DNA of 11,918 nucleotides from Chloroflexota bacterium (GCA_016191985.1 JACPVB010000149.1:1-11918); one strand, 5' to 3'; shown: positions 1-7,340, numbered from the stretch's first letter. A program made the numbers and translations. The notes: generated by a model not told the origin, from the letters alone.

Positions 1-366
1 CAGCACAATGCCGCCCGTGCTCATGCCGCCGAGGATGGTTTGATAAGCATTGTCGCCTGCGTAGGTTTGCCACGTCGCTTCACCGGGCATGATGCCCACT
101 GACCATAAAACCAGCGCCGTAAGCGCCAGCGCGAAGAACCCCGTCCAGATGACGCGGCGCGAGCGTTGATAACCGTAGACTTCGGTGAGAATATCCCCGA
201 AGACATAACTGATGGGGAAGAGCAATGTGCCCGCGTCGAATGCCAGCAGGATGTTGAAGAAGCTCACGCCCCAATCCACGATTTTGGCGGAGGAGGCGAT
301 GTTGCTGATGATAAGCACAGCGACAAAAAATGCCATGATGATGTCGAAGTATTTGTATGAGCGCAT
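1..366 (-). CDS. yhhQ: Queuosine precursor transporter, YhhQ/DUF165 family (3' part missing)
   Basis: Integral membrane protein that in characterised relatives imports queuosine precursors (preQ0/preQ1 or queuine) for tRNA modification. Reading down from ATG at 366-364 gives 122 codons with no stop before the window edge, so the C-terminal half is missing. The family hallmark is visible at residues 50-66 (FPISYVFGDILTEVYGY), followed by a basic turn (QRSRR, 67-71). Hydrophobic segments lie at about 8-29, 35-58 and 73-93. AAAGGA about 6 nt before the ATG can serve as ribosome binding site. The gene lies 111 bp downstream of the membrane/BNR gene on the same strand, with a perfect hairpin in the gap, so it may be transcribed separately. 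Family call is by motif recognition; the exact substrate is inferred. Confidence 0.85.
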   Translation of the reverse strand, partial: MRSYKYFDIIMAFFVAVLIISNIASSAKIVDWGVSFFNILLAFDAGTLLFPISYVFGDILTEVYGYQRSRRVIWTGFFALALTALVLWSVGIMPGEATWQTYAGDNAYQTILGGMSTGGIVL

Positions 367-410
367 GGGGAATCCTTTTGTTTGATGTCGCACAGTTTTA
401 CCACATGGAA

Positions 411-455
411 TCAAAAAGGTGACAGTTATTTAAAAAACAACTGTCACCTTTTTGA
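411..455. terminator. 17-bp perfect inverted repeat, possible terminator
   Basis: Arms at 411-427 and 439-455 are exact reverse complements around an 11-nt AT-rich loop. Read on the minus strand it begins 22 nt after the stop of the membrane/BNR gene, and the distal arm carries a five-T run, as in an intrinsic terminator. The stem is only moderately GC-rich (core GGTGACAG) and symmetrical, so a bidirectional terminator or an interspersed palindrome are both possible. Confidence 0.5.
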
Positions 456-477
456 CCCGAGTCATGCAACGGTCGGA

Positions 478-1962
478 TCAGGCCTGATCGGACTTGGAAT
501 CGACCATGTGCTGTCGGAAGATCCAGGCCGCTGTCAGGAGATTCAAGACAACCGCAATACCGACTGAAGTGCCGTACACTGGAATCACACCATACGCCCA
601 TGCCAAAAATCCAGCGTATGCGATAAGCCATGCAAGCAATATCAGGACGAAGCCTATCTTTCCGTTCGTGGTTGAGTTTGTGAGGACTTGCAGTATGGCA
701 AGGATAAGGACAGTAAGAGCGCTTAACACGAATATGATTCCGATGATGAAGAAGATGATCGCGCTGATGTTGGAATTGGCTGAAAGAAAAAGAAAAACCA
801 GGATAAGGGTAACAACTGATATTGCCGCCGCTTTTTTCAAGACGGGATATGCTTTGGCTTCATCGTCCACCACGTTTACCATTACTAGGAAGATCAGAAG
901 CAAAAATGCCACCAACCCCAATACGATGAGTTCGCCAGCGGTGTTGTCAAACGCATTGTCCAAGTCGTTTGACTGGTATTCCAGCGGACCAATGATGTTG
1001 ACTCCATATCCCATCCACGGGCCATCATCCGTTTTGACCAGTACTCCGCCCGTGCCGAGAGCGGCAATAATGATCTGTTTCCCTTCGAGTTCAAGCGCGG
1101 CCAGGTCATAAGGCCCCAGATCCCGGAAGGGGGCGTTACGATCCAAAAACTTTCTTCGTCCGTCTGGGATGGCCCAGCTTTCACTCCACGTTTTCCCTCC
1201 GTTATGCGATTCGAGGATCACCTCTGTGCCGGTTTGGTAACAGGTGTTTGGATGCTCTGAGAGACACAAGGTTACGGGCAATTCTGGGGTTGTTTTTAAC
1301 TGTTCAACCACCTGCGAGGGAGGATCAAAATCAACCTCTACCCAACTTTTCCCTCCATCATTGCTGTAAAAAATATCTTCACCATAATCGTAGCGTGTGT
1401 ATACCCTATTCCCGTCGACAACCAGGCGATGTATGATTGGGTTGTAAGATGGGCTTGTCGCCAGGGTTGCAATGGACGCCAGTCCGAGCGCAAGATAGGA
1501 CAGTTTCTTGTTTTTTGCTTCCCCGCAGTTTTCAACTCCTGCCCGCAATCTCCAGGCTGGGATGAGCATGACCAGCGCCGCCAGGTCGCCTGGGTCGCAG
1601 ATAATTTGAACGGGCAGGGAAAGCAGGTTGGAAAGAAACGACACGGTCAACTGAGTGAAAACTGGCAGAGTCTTTATCAACGCGAACCAGACCGCCGTAA
1701 AACCAAACGATAAAAAAGCAAGAGTGCGCGGCTGGATGCCAAAGGGTTTGAAAATGAAATTTAGAATTACTCCAAGCAGAATGGGGAAAAAGAATAACCC
1801 CGCAAAATCGCTCAATTTGCCTGTGAGCCAGGAGGGAGCATACACTTTCAAGAGGTGATCGTTGACAAGCAGAACAGCAACGCTCAACAACACCAAAGGA
1901 TGACTCAAGGCGAAGAGATCAGTTTTGTAACTCGTGGTTTCTGTTGATTTATTCGGATTCAT
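478..1962 (-). CDS. Multi-pass membrane protein with a Ycf48/BNR-like extracytoplasmic domain
   Basis: 494 residues, function unknown. Domains in order: an N-terminal membrane region (about 20-140) with at least three or four helices and a striking motif at 34-56 (ND..LK......LTGKLSDFAGL); a helix or signal-like segment at about 154-170; a soluble domain at about 171-335 with one canonical Asp-box (SNDGGKSW, 200-207), one variant (SHNGGKTW, 252-259) and possibly a third half-motif (KTDDGPW, 310-316), as in sialidase/BNR and Ycf48-type beta-propellers; then four C-terminal helices at about 343-364, 376-395, 399-426 and 435-482. The propeller-like part is probably outside the cytoplasmic membrane. 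ATG at 1962 is chosen because GGGAGG (1967-1972) sits at ideal spacing; a TTG start four codons upstream would swallow that site. It begins 53 nt after the recF stop, so co-transcription with recF is plausible. Fold is inferred from motifs only. Confidence 0.75.
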   Translation of the reverse strand: MNPNKSTETTSYKTDLFALSHPLVLLSVAVLLVNDHLLKVYAPSWLTGKLSDFAGLFFFPILLGVILNFIFKPFGIQPRTLAFLSFGFTAVWFALIKTLPVFTQLTVSFLSNLLSLPVQIICDPGDLAALVMLIPAWRLRAGVENCGEAKNKKLSYLALGLASIATLATSPSYNPIIHRLVVDGNRVYTRYDYGEDIFYSNDGGKSWVEVDFDPPSQVVEQLKTTPELPVTLCLSEHPNTCYQTGTEVILESHNGGKTWSESWAIPDGRRKFLDRNAPFRDLGPYDLAALELEGKQIIIAALGTGGVLVKTDDGPWMGYGVNIIGPLEYQSNDLDNAFDNTAGELIVLGLVAFLLLIFLVMVNVVDDEAKAYPVLKKAAAISVVTLILVFLFLSANSNISAIIFFIIGIIFVLSALTVLILAILQVLTNSTTNGKIGFVLILLAWLIAYAGFLAWAYGVIPVYGTSVGIAVVLNLLTAAWIFRQHMVDSKSDQA

Positions 1963-2015
1963 ATTGCCTCCCAATGCTCAATTTGCTCTTATCAGCCATG
2001 TCCATTGTAACAACA

Positions 2016-3251
2016 TTATCCTTGCTTCCTCGGCATCACCACCCCGCTACTCACATCCCAAATCTCCGCGCCGCTTACGAACTCAGGCGCGAACAGAGTC
2101 AAATCAGTTGTGGTGAACAAGACCTGCTGGTCTTCGCTCATATATTTCAACAGATCAGCGCGGCGGCTTACATCCAATTCGGCCATCACTTCATCCAGCA
2201 AAATGACGGGGTACTCGCCCGTGCGTTCCTTCATCCATTCCACTTCGGCGAGTTTCAACGCCAGCAAGGTGGTGCGGATCTGTCCGCGCGAGCCGTAGTC
2301 GCTCACGTCCGCTTTGTTGATGATGAAACGCAAATCGTCGCGGTGCGGACCGATGGTCGTCACGCCGCGCGCGATCTCTTCGGCGCGAATCTGTTTCAGC
2401 CGCGCTAAAAATCCAATTTGAATTTCATCGAGTTCAATCGAAGAGCGGTCAATGACCGTGTCCAATTTCAGGCCGAGTTGTTTCTCTGGTTTCACCAGCG
2501 GATCAAAAGCAGGCTCATAGGCGAGGCGCAGGATTTCGGTTCCGCGAGTCAGTTCGTGATGAATGCGCGAAGCGAAGCGTTCGATCTCCTGCACGGCCTG
2601 GATGCGCCACAAAATGATCTGCGCCCCGAATTTGACCAACGCCTCATCCCAGACTTCGAGCTGGGTGCCGTTTCCCCCGCCTTTCGACATGCTCAGGGCA
2701 GGTCCTTCACTCAATGCTTTGAGCAATGCGTTTCGCTGAGTGAGCGCCTGGTTATATTCGCTCAGCACCCGCGCATACGCAGGGACGGCCTGCGCCAGCG
2801 CCAGGTTGAGATAACGGCGGCGTTCCTCGGGTCCACCTTCGATGATCTGTGACATCTGCGGCACAAAGATGACCGCGTTGAAATGACCGATGACATCGTT
2901 GGCGTGACGCTTGACCCCGTCCAACAAAATTTCTTTTCGCAAACGCTGACCATTCACGCCCGTCGGTTCGAGGATGAGCCGCGCTTCGAGGCGGTGTTTG
3001 GTTTTCCCGCGCTGATAATCGGCTACAAGCCGAGTCACTGCCAGTGGATTCTTCGCCTCATGAAAGTTGACAATCTGCCGATCTGCGTGAGTCTGAAACG
3101 ACGTGAATGCCGCCAGAAAATAAATTGCTTCAAGGACGGAGGTCTTGCCCTGTGCGTTGCTCCCTGTCAACACGACAGCCCGCCGTGGAAGTTCAGCATC
3201 CAGGCGGGTGAGACTGCGAAAGTTGGTGAGGGAGAGGTGGCGGAGGTGCAT
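2016..3251 (-). CDS. recF: DNA replication and repair protein RecF
   Basis: SMC-like ABC ATPase that, in the RecFOR pathway, helps load RecA at single-strand gaps. 411 residues, somewhat longer than the usual 360-380. Visible motifs: Walker A GSNAQGKT (30-37), the family segment PEERRRYLN (141-149), GPHRDDL (301-307), the ABC signature-like SRGQIRT (321-327), and Walker B VILLDE (349-354) followed by a D-loop-like MAELD. The start MHLRHLSLTNFRSL matches the expected RecF N-terminus, but ATG 3251 has no clear Shine-Dalgarno sequence; the preceding 30 bp are a simple GGAGA-type repeat. Residues about 183-195 (GPALSMSKGGGNG) look like a foreign insertion coded by a palindromic repeat at 2680-2698. 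It keeps frame and lies between two coiled-coil segments, so function is probably retained. dnaA/dnaN/gyrB are not adjacent here, unlike in many bacteria. Confidence 0.95.
   Translation of the reverse strand: MHLRHLSLTNFRSLTRLDAELPRRAVVLTGSNAQGKTSVLEAIYFLAAFTSFQTHADRQIVNFHEAKNPLAVTRLVADYQRGKTKHRLEARLILEPTGVNGQRLRKEILLDGVKRHANDVIGHFNAVIFVPQMSQIIEGGPEERRRYLNLALAQAVPAYARVLSEYNQALTQRNALLKALSEGPALSMSKGGGNGTQLEVWDEALVKFGAQIILWRIQAVQEIERFASRIHHELTRGTEILRLAYEPAFDPLVKPEKQLGLKLDTVIDRSSIELDEIQIGFLARLKQIRAEEIARGVTTIGPHRDDLRFIINKADVSDYGSRGQIRTTLLALKLAEVEWMKERTGEYPVILLDEVMAELDVSRRADLLKYMSEDQQVLFTTTDLTLFAPEFVSGAEIWDVSSGVVMPRKQG
2680..2698. repeat. Short palindromic interspersed repeat inside recF
   Basis: CCTTTCGACATGCTCAGGG. 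On the recF coding strand it reads CCCTGAGCATGTCGAAAGG and encodes ALSMSKG. A near-identical element (TGAGCCTGTCGAAGGG) lies in non-coding DNA at 7512-7527, which supports this being a dispersed repeat that landed in frame in the gene. Peptides of the type PALSxSKG are familiar as translations of such repeats in annotated genomes; that comparison is from memory. Confidence 0.65.
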
Positions 3252-3281
3252 TGGAGAGAGTGGAGAATTAGAGATTGGAGA
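3251..3281. repeat. Simple GGAGA-type repeat upstream of recF
   Basis: Low-complexity tract in which TTGGAGA occurs at 3251-3257 and 3275-3281 and TGGAGA at 3261-3266. It fills the space where recF would be expected to carry a ribosome binding site. A second short iteration, (G/A)ATTAGC, lies at 3403-3417 on the other side of the remnant ORF. Confidence 0.5.
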
Positions 3282-3282
3282 C

Positions 3283-3387
3283 TTACCAAATAGCCTTGCT
3301 GTGGGCGATCACGAAGTCCGCGCCCCAACGTTGAATCAAACACTCTCGAAACAGAATCAGGTCAACGGGAGTCAGGAGGCGGATCAT
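3283..3387 (-). pseudogene. Possible remnant of a GNAT-type acetyltransferase N-terminus (34 aa)
   Basis: A short open frame, ATG 3387 to TAA 3283, encodes 34 residues beginning MIRLLTPVDLILFRE and ending in GADFVIAHSKAIW. The beginning resembles the first strand and helix of GNAT-fold acetyltransferases (IRLLTP.DL..FRE). Nothing follows before recF, and no Shine-Dalgarno sequence precedes it. It is bounded on both sides by short simple-sequence repeats. I infer a truncated, non-functional fragment; a chance ORF or a small upstream peptide cannot be excluded from 34 residues. Confidence 0.25.
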
Positions 3388-3428
3388 GTATGTAGCTGTT
3401 GGCGATTAGCAATTAGCGCAATCATAAA

Positions 3429-3959
3429 TCAATCCAATTCTGTGTCATCCTCTTCACTTGGTTTCCACACGCGCGTGGCTTTGTCGGTGAAGAGCACGCC
3501 GTTCAGGTGATCGATCTCGTGCTGGAAGATGCGCGCCAACCAGCCAGCCACTTTGTGTTTGACGGGTTGACCGTGCCGATTCAACGCCTTCACTTGAATT
3601 GCCTCATGCCGCTCCACTTCGCCGATCAGCCCGGGGATCGAGAGACAACCTTCCACGCCCATTATTTTTTCTTCGGAAACTTTTGTGATCTCAGTGTTGA
3701 TGAGGACGAAAAGTTTCTTTGGCTTCGGAGGGGCATCTTCATTTTCTTCCTCCTCATCTTCATCTTCGGCGTACTCGATCACTGCCAGCTGCATGGGCAG
3801 GTTGATCTGTGGAGCGGCCAGACCCACGCCGGGTGCTTCGCGCATGGTCTCGACCATGTCATCGATCAGGGTTTGTAAATCCTTGTCAAATTTTGTGACT
3901 GGTTTTGCCTTACGCCGCAGGATGGGTTCGGGCAGGTGTACGATTTGTCTTAAGGTCAT
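3429..3959 (-). CDS. def: Peptide deformylase
   Basis: Metal-dependent hydrolase that removes the formyl group from the initiator methionine of nascent proteins. 176 residues. All three family motifs are intact: motif I GVGLAAPQ (44-51), motif II EGCLS (103-107, metal ligand Cys105) and motif III HEIDH (147-151, ligands His147 and His151, catalytic Glu148). Between motifs I and II lies an extra highly acidic stretch (EDEDEEEENED, 65-75) followed by a Pro/Lys run; this lengthens a surface loop and is not needed for catalysis in relatives. The C-terminus is also acidic (EEDDTELD). AGAGGA is placed about 10 nt before the ATG. The gene is 117 bp downstream of the CNBD/PH gene; the formyltransferase gene fmt, its usual neighbour, is not in the window. 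Confidence 0.97.
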   Translation of the reverse strand: MTLRQIVHLPEPILRRKAKPVTKFDKDLQTLIDDMVETMREAPGVGLAAPQINLPMQLAVIEYAEDEDEEEENEDAPPKPKKLFVLINTEITKVSEEKIMGVEGCLSIPGLIGEVERHEAIQVKALNRHGQPVKHKVAGWLARIFQHEIDHLNGVLFTDKATRVWKPSEEDDTELD

Positions 3960-4076
3960 TTATTGCTTTTCCTCTGTTGAGAAATTTTAAATTTTTTTTT
4001 GGCGGATTGAAAATCCCTTCCACGGAATTAGCGCCGCAATGATACCTGCATTGTGTAGGATTTGCCAACGCTGGAT
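3960..4076. other. Non-coding gap with a long A/T tract upstream of def
   Basis: 117 bp between def and the CNBD/PH gene. It contains a nine-T run (3992-4000) next to AAATTTTAAA, that is, on the minus strand an A9 tract followed by TTTAAAATTT ahead of def. This could be an UP-element-like or bent segment with a weak TAAAAT -10 box for def, but no convincing -35 is present. No terminator hairpin was seen. Confidence 0.25.
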
Positions 4077-5900
4077 TTAAAAATCTCCGCCATCCTGGCC
4101 GCCGCCGTATCCTTCCTCGCCTTCTATTTCTTCATTGTCACTATCGGGTGGAAGCTCATCCAACGTTTTCTTTTCAGCGGCAAAGGGATTGGCAGCCGGT
4201 TCGGCAGTAGGTGCTTTGGCGGGTGTGGAGAACTCGTCCATATTTTGATGGTAGGCCGCCAGCCAGGTGGCAAAGCGTTCGCGGTCTTCCTTGCCGGCAT
4301 CCTCGTTCTTTTTGGCAATGCGCGCCGAGCGCCTGCGGTTGATGTCCGCCTGCACGCTGGCCGGGTCCATCACATCTTCAAAGCCCATCTGCGTGCCGCC
4401 GACAGAAATCTTCACGGTCCCATAATTAAAAATAATTGGGATAATGCCGTCCCTGGCGTAGGAAGTGCTCAGGATGTTCTCGATCTGCGCTGAACGGCGT
4501 TCCTCCTTGCCGAAGGGTTTGCGGTCAATATCGAAGATCTCATCGTTGGTTACCATGAAGATGTCGTTCTTCCAATCTTCATACTCGTACCATAGCCAGG
4601 CCCCGATGGGAAGGAGAAACATAAGGGCGGTGACAACGAGCGTATCCGGGCTGTAGGTGCCGGCTGCATTCACGCGAATCAGGGAAAGGTCGGGGGAGAG
4701 AGCGAGGTTTACGATCCGCCAGATGATAAAGGCAATATCCGCCAGGAATAGTGAAAAGGGCCGCCATCCCTGCTGTAGGAGGATGACCCAATGTTTATGG
4801 TAGATCACCTTGCCGCCTTCTTCCACCCTCAACTGGAATAGCTTTTGAAACGTAAGCATCCAAAGTGGTGTTTTTGCGGCCTTTTCTTCATCCAATTGCA
4901 CAACGGGAGTAAGCTCCACCTGCGGGCGTTTTTCAAGCGGCATTCCCAGCTTTTGCTTGATGGTGTCCTTCATCACGTCCATCTGGCTGCGGGTGGTGAT
5001 GGCTTTGGTGCGTTCCCAATACTCGCGGATCATGTCCGCGGCTTGTATGGGATGATCCACGTGATCGAATTCGAGCTTGCCAATGAAGGTCCGCACGATG
5101 ACGTTGCCATAATCCAGGATGCGACCGAGCGCATCGCTTTCCACGCCGACAGAGAGGATGGTGCCAAGCGGCGCTTCCTCGCGGCTATCGTACAGACCGA
5201 TGATTTTTTCCAGCCAGATCACACGCTGGTTGGTGACGATGTAATAATCGTTGCTCCAGTCAATCCAATTCCAGATGCCCCAGCCAAGCGCCCCAACCAG
5301 TGCAATCACACCCAATGCCCATGGCGTAGTGGCTTGTGAAATGACACCCGCGGCGAAAAGAGCAATGGGAACAAAAAGCGCAAGCACCGGCCCAAGCAGG
5401 GCCTGATACAACCGAATTTTATGGCGGCGCGCAATAAAATAAATGACCTCATTTTTTCCGAGCCACTTGAAGTTTGTGGTGCGCGCCAGTTTACGGCTCT
5501 TGATGGCAACCTGAAAATTGGGCTTGAGTTTTTCGTATTGAGTAAGCAGGGATTCGAATCCCTGGCGGGATAGAAAAAGCAGGGTGCAATGATCGGAAGC
5601 GATGATGTTGGCGGTGCGGTTGCGGTTTTCAAATAAGGCCTGTTCCCCGAAATAATCGCCAGTGTAGAGTGAGGCGACCTGCCTATCCTTTTTTTCCGCG
5701 CCGGGCACTGTCACCTTTACCCTGCCCTTGTAGATCATATAAAAGCCGTCCGCCTTGTCGCCATATTTAATAACCGCCGTCCCGGCGGCAACTTCCCTTT
5801 CAACGAGCTTGGTGGCTATGACGGCCAGTTGAGTCGGGTCCAGCCCGCTGAAGAGGTGGACTTTATCTAGAAAAGCGACAAGTTGGTTACTTTCGATCAC
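4077..5900 (-). CDS. Cyclic-nucleotide-binding-domain protein with two membrane/bacterial-PH modules
   Basis: 607 residues. Residues about 10-125 form a cNMP-binding (Crp-like) domain, with the phosphate-binding-cassette pattern FGEQALFENRNRTA (84-97) containing the Glu and Arg that contact the ligand in relatives. Two related modules follow. Module 1 has a membrane hairpin (about 165-187 and 195-213) and a bPH2-like domain starting DYYIVTNQRVIWLEK (218-232) and ending near 284. Module 2 has a membrane pair (about 382-401 and 420-437) and a second bPH2-like domain starting NDIFMVTNDEIFDID (445-459) and ending near 513. The tail (about 525-607) is charged and low-complexity, ending acidic and glycine-rich. 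There is no DNA-binding helix-turn-helix and no recognisable kinase or channel filter. A membrane-anchored ligand sensor is inferred; the ligand is unknown. The start is GTG 5900, since the next Met lies inside the CNBD; no strong Shine-Dalgarno sequence. It lies 12 nt after the redoxin stop, so translational coupling is likely. Confidence 0.85.
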   Translation of the reverse strand: MIESNQLVAFLDKVHLFSGLDPTQLAVIATKLVEREVAAGTAVIKYGDKADGFYMIYKGRVKVTVPGAEKKDRQVASLYTGDYFGEQALFENRNRTANIIASDHCTLLFLSRQGFESLLTQYEKLKPNFQVAIKSRKLARTTNFKWLGKNEVIYFIARRHKIRLYQALLGPVLALFVPIALFAAGVISQATTPWALGVIALVGALGWGIWNWIDWSNDYYIVTNQRVIWLEKIIGLYDSREEAPLGTILSVGVESDALGRILDYGNVIVRTFIGKLEFDHVDHPIQAADMIREYWERTKAITTRSQMDVMKDTIKQKLGMPLEKRPQVELTPVVQLDEEKAAKTPLWMLTFQKLFQLRVEEGGKVIYHKHWVILLQQGWRPFSLFLADIAFIIWRIVNLALSPDLSLIRVNAAGTYSPDTLVVTALMFLLPIGAWLWYEYEDWKNDIFMVTNDEIFDIDRKPFGKEERRSAQIENILSTSYARDGIIPIIFNYGTVKISVGGTQMGFEDVMDPASVQADINRRRSARIAKKNEDAGKEDRERFATWLAAYHQNMDEFSTPAKAPTAEPAANPFAAEKKTLDELPPDSDNEEIEGEEGYGGGQDGGDF

Positions 5901-5912
5901 GTTTTGATTCTA

Positions 5913-6416
5913 TCAAACTTTCCGCACAATCGTACAACCGTAGGCGGGAGATTCTGTCAGCTCTGGGAGATGCCCTTCGAGCAGCGACTCAACCGCCAGG
6001 TCCAGAAAGAAGCGTGCCGGGACTCTTTGCCGAAAGGTGACATCATCCACCGAGCCGCGATAGCGCAGAATGCCATCCCGGTCGATCACAAAAATATGCG
6101 GCGTGGTTTGCGCTTCGAAAATATCCGCCACCTGACAATTCGCATCCATCAGGACCGTGGGCAGGCGGCGCGCCTCAGCGGCATTTTTCAACGCCTCGGC
6201 ATTCTCGTTTCGATTCGACGCGATGGACAACATCGCCACATCGTCGCGCCATTGAACAAACATCGCCATGATGGCCTTGTCGGTACGCTCCGAGTGCGGA
6301 CATTCACAAGACCAAAAATTAACGATGACAATTTTCCCGCGATATTGACTCAGGCGATGAAGATTACCATCAAGGTCAGGCAATTCAAAATCGGGGACGG
6401 ATTGGTTGAGTTCCAT
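5913..6416 (-). CDS. Redoxin / thioredoxin-fold protein (AhpC/TSA-TlpA type)
   Basis: 167-residue cytoplasmic thioredoxin-fold protein; no signal peptide. The N-terminus VPDFELPDLDGNLHRLSQYRGK (7-28) is the usual redoxin start. The active-site region is NFWSCECPHSER (33-44), with Cys37 and Cys39 in a CxCP arrangement instead of the CxxC of thioredoxin; Cys39 aligns with the redoxin WxxxCP position. The cis-proline segment TTPHIFVID (104-112) and the YRGSVDD stretch (119-125) are typical. Extra cysteines are Cys94 and Cys161 (GCTIV), the latter a possible resolving cysteine. Role inferred: thiol-disulfide exchange or peroxide reduction. ATG 6416 gives the expected N-terminus, but only 7 nt separate it from a perfect palindrome (6424-6444), so there is no standard ribosome binding site. 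It starts 36 nt after the dehydrogenase stop and probably shares its transcript. Confidence 0.88.
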   Translation of the reverse strand: MELNQSVPDFELPDLDGNLHRLSQYRGKIVIVNFWSCECPHSERTDKAIMAMFVQWRDDVAMLSIASNRNENAEALKNAAEARRLPTVLMDANCQVADIFEAQTTPHIFVIDRDGILRYRGSVDDVTFRQRVPARFFLDLAVESLLEGHLPELTESPAYGCTIVRKV

Positions 6417-6423
6417 ATTGTTG

Positions 6424-6444
6424 GGGCACGGCGCCGCCGTGCCC
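6424..6444. repeat. GGGCACGGC palindrome in front of the redoxin gene
   Basis: Perfect 9-bp arms at 6424-6432 and 6436-6444 with a 3-nt loop. It fills most of the 36-bp gap between the dehydrogenase stop and the redoxin start and occupies the place of the Shine-Dalgarno sequence. The arm shares GGGGCAC with the longer palindrome at 9860-9919, suggesting one repeat family. Confidence 0.7.
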
Positions 6445-6452
6445 GTACGCGA

Positions 6453-7340
6453 TCAATCCAAAATTGTGACCCCCGCCAATTTTTCGATGACTCCCACCAC
6501 AGCGGAATTGTCCAACTCACCCATGCCCTGCTCGATCATCTGCTGGAATAATTTCGTATTTTCTTCTGTGGCAGAGACGGGGATATCATATTCCTTTGCC
6601 GTATCCAAAACGATGTTCAAATCCTTCAATTGCATGTAAGCCTTGAAGCCAGGGTTGCGATTGCCATCGAACAAACGCGGCGGTTTCACGTCGAGCGTCC
6701 AGCACTGTGCCGCGCCGCCTTTGATGGCCTCTACCACCTTGCGCGGGTCCACGCCTGCTTTCTTCGAGAAGACCAGCAATTCGCCCATCGCTACCATTTG
6801 CGCGGCGACCATGATTTGATTAGCGGCCTTGGCGACCTGTCCCGCGCCTGCTTCACCGACGTGAGTGATGGTCTTGCCCATGGCTTGAAAAACGGGCAGC
6901 ACTTTTTCGAGCGCTTCGGCATCGCCGCCAACCATGATGGTGAGTGTGCCGTTCTTCGCGCCAATATCCCCGCCGGAGACGGGCGCATCGAGAGCGAACA
7001 CGCCTTTTTCTTTTAACTTCTCCGCAATCATCCGCGCGGATGCTGGCTTGATGGTGGAGTTGTCCACCGTGATGAGTCCTGCGTGCGCGCCTGTGATGAT
7101 CCCATTTTCGCCGAGGGTCACTTTTTCAACGTCGGGTGAATCGGGCAGGTTGGTGAAAACCACATCCACCTGCTCAGCAACTTCCTTTGGTGAATATGCG
7201 GATATTGCGCCTTCCGTGACGAGTTCATCCACTATGGCGCGTGAGCGGTTGTGAACGATGACGGGAAACCCCGCTTTGAGAATATTCCGCGCAATGGATT
7301 TGCCCATTAATCCCAAACCGATATATCCAACTCTTAACAT
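6453..7340 (-). CDS. NAD(P)-dependent beta-hydroxyacid dehydrogenase (3-hydroxyisobutyrate dehydrogenase / tartronate semialdehyde reductase family)
   Basis: 295 residues, normal family length. The Rossmann dinucleotide motif is GYIGLGLMG (5-13). The substrate-binding signature is DAPVSGGDIGAKNGTLTIMVGG (118-139). The catalytic lysine is Lys171 in GAGQVAKAANQ (165-175), with Asn174 next to it, and a conserved Lys-Asp lies at 239-240 (LKDL). All residues expected for oxidation of a beta-hydroxyacid to the semialdehyde, or the reverse, are present. Specificity (3-hydroxyisobutyrate, tartronate semialdehyde, succinic semialdehyde) cannot be read from sequence, so no gene symbol is given. An ideal AAGGAG (7348-7353) lies 7 nt upstream of ATG 7340, and a promoter is visible further up. 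First gene of a probable operon with the redoxin and CNBD/PH genes. Confidence 0.93.
   Translation of the reverse strand: MLRVGYIGLGLMGKSIARNILKAGFPVIVHNRSRAIVDELVTEGAISAYSPKEVAEQVDVVFTNLPDSPDVEKVTLGENGIITGAHAGLITVDNSTIKPASARMIAEKLKEKGVFALDAPVSGGDIGAKNGTLTIMVGGDAEALEKVLPVFQAMGKTITHVGEAGAGQVAKAANQIMVAAQMVAMGELLVFSKKAGVDPRKVVEAIKGGAAQCWTLDVKPPRLFDGNRNPGFKAYMQLKDLNIVLDTAKEYDIPVSATEENTKLFQQMIEQGMGELDNSAVVGVIEKLAGVTILD

Noticed and set aside
494..1111. 205-residue plus-strand ORF
   Set aside because: Lies wholly antisense to the membrane/BNR gene, with composition of a shadow frame and no ribosome binding site.
5706..5716. Copy of the CTGTCACCTTT hairpin arm
   Set aside because: Only about ten bases match the 411-455 arm and it lies inside the CNBD coding sequence without an inverted partner; likely chance.
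5883..6551. 222-residue plus-strand ORF
   Set aside because: Antisense to the redoxin gene and rich in His/Arg, as expected for a shadow frame.
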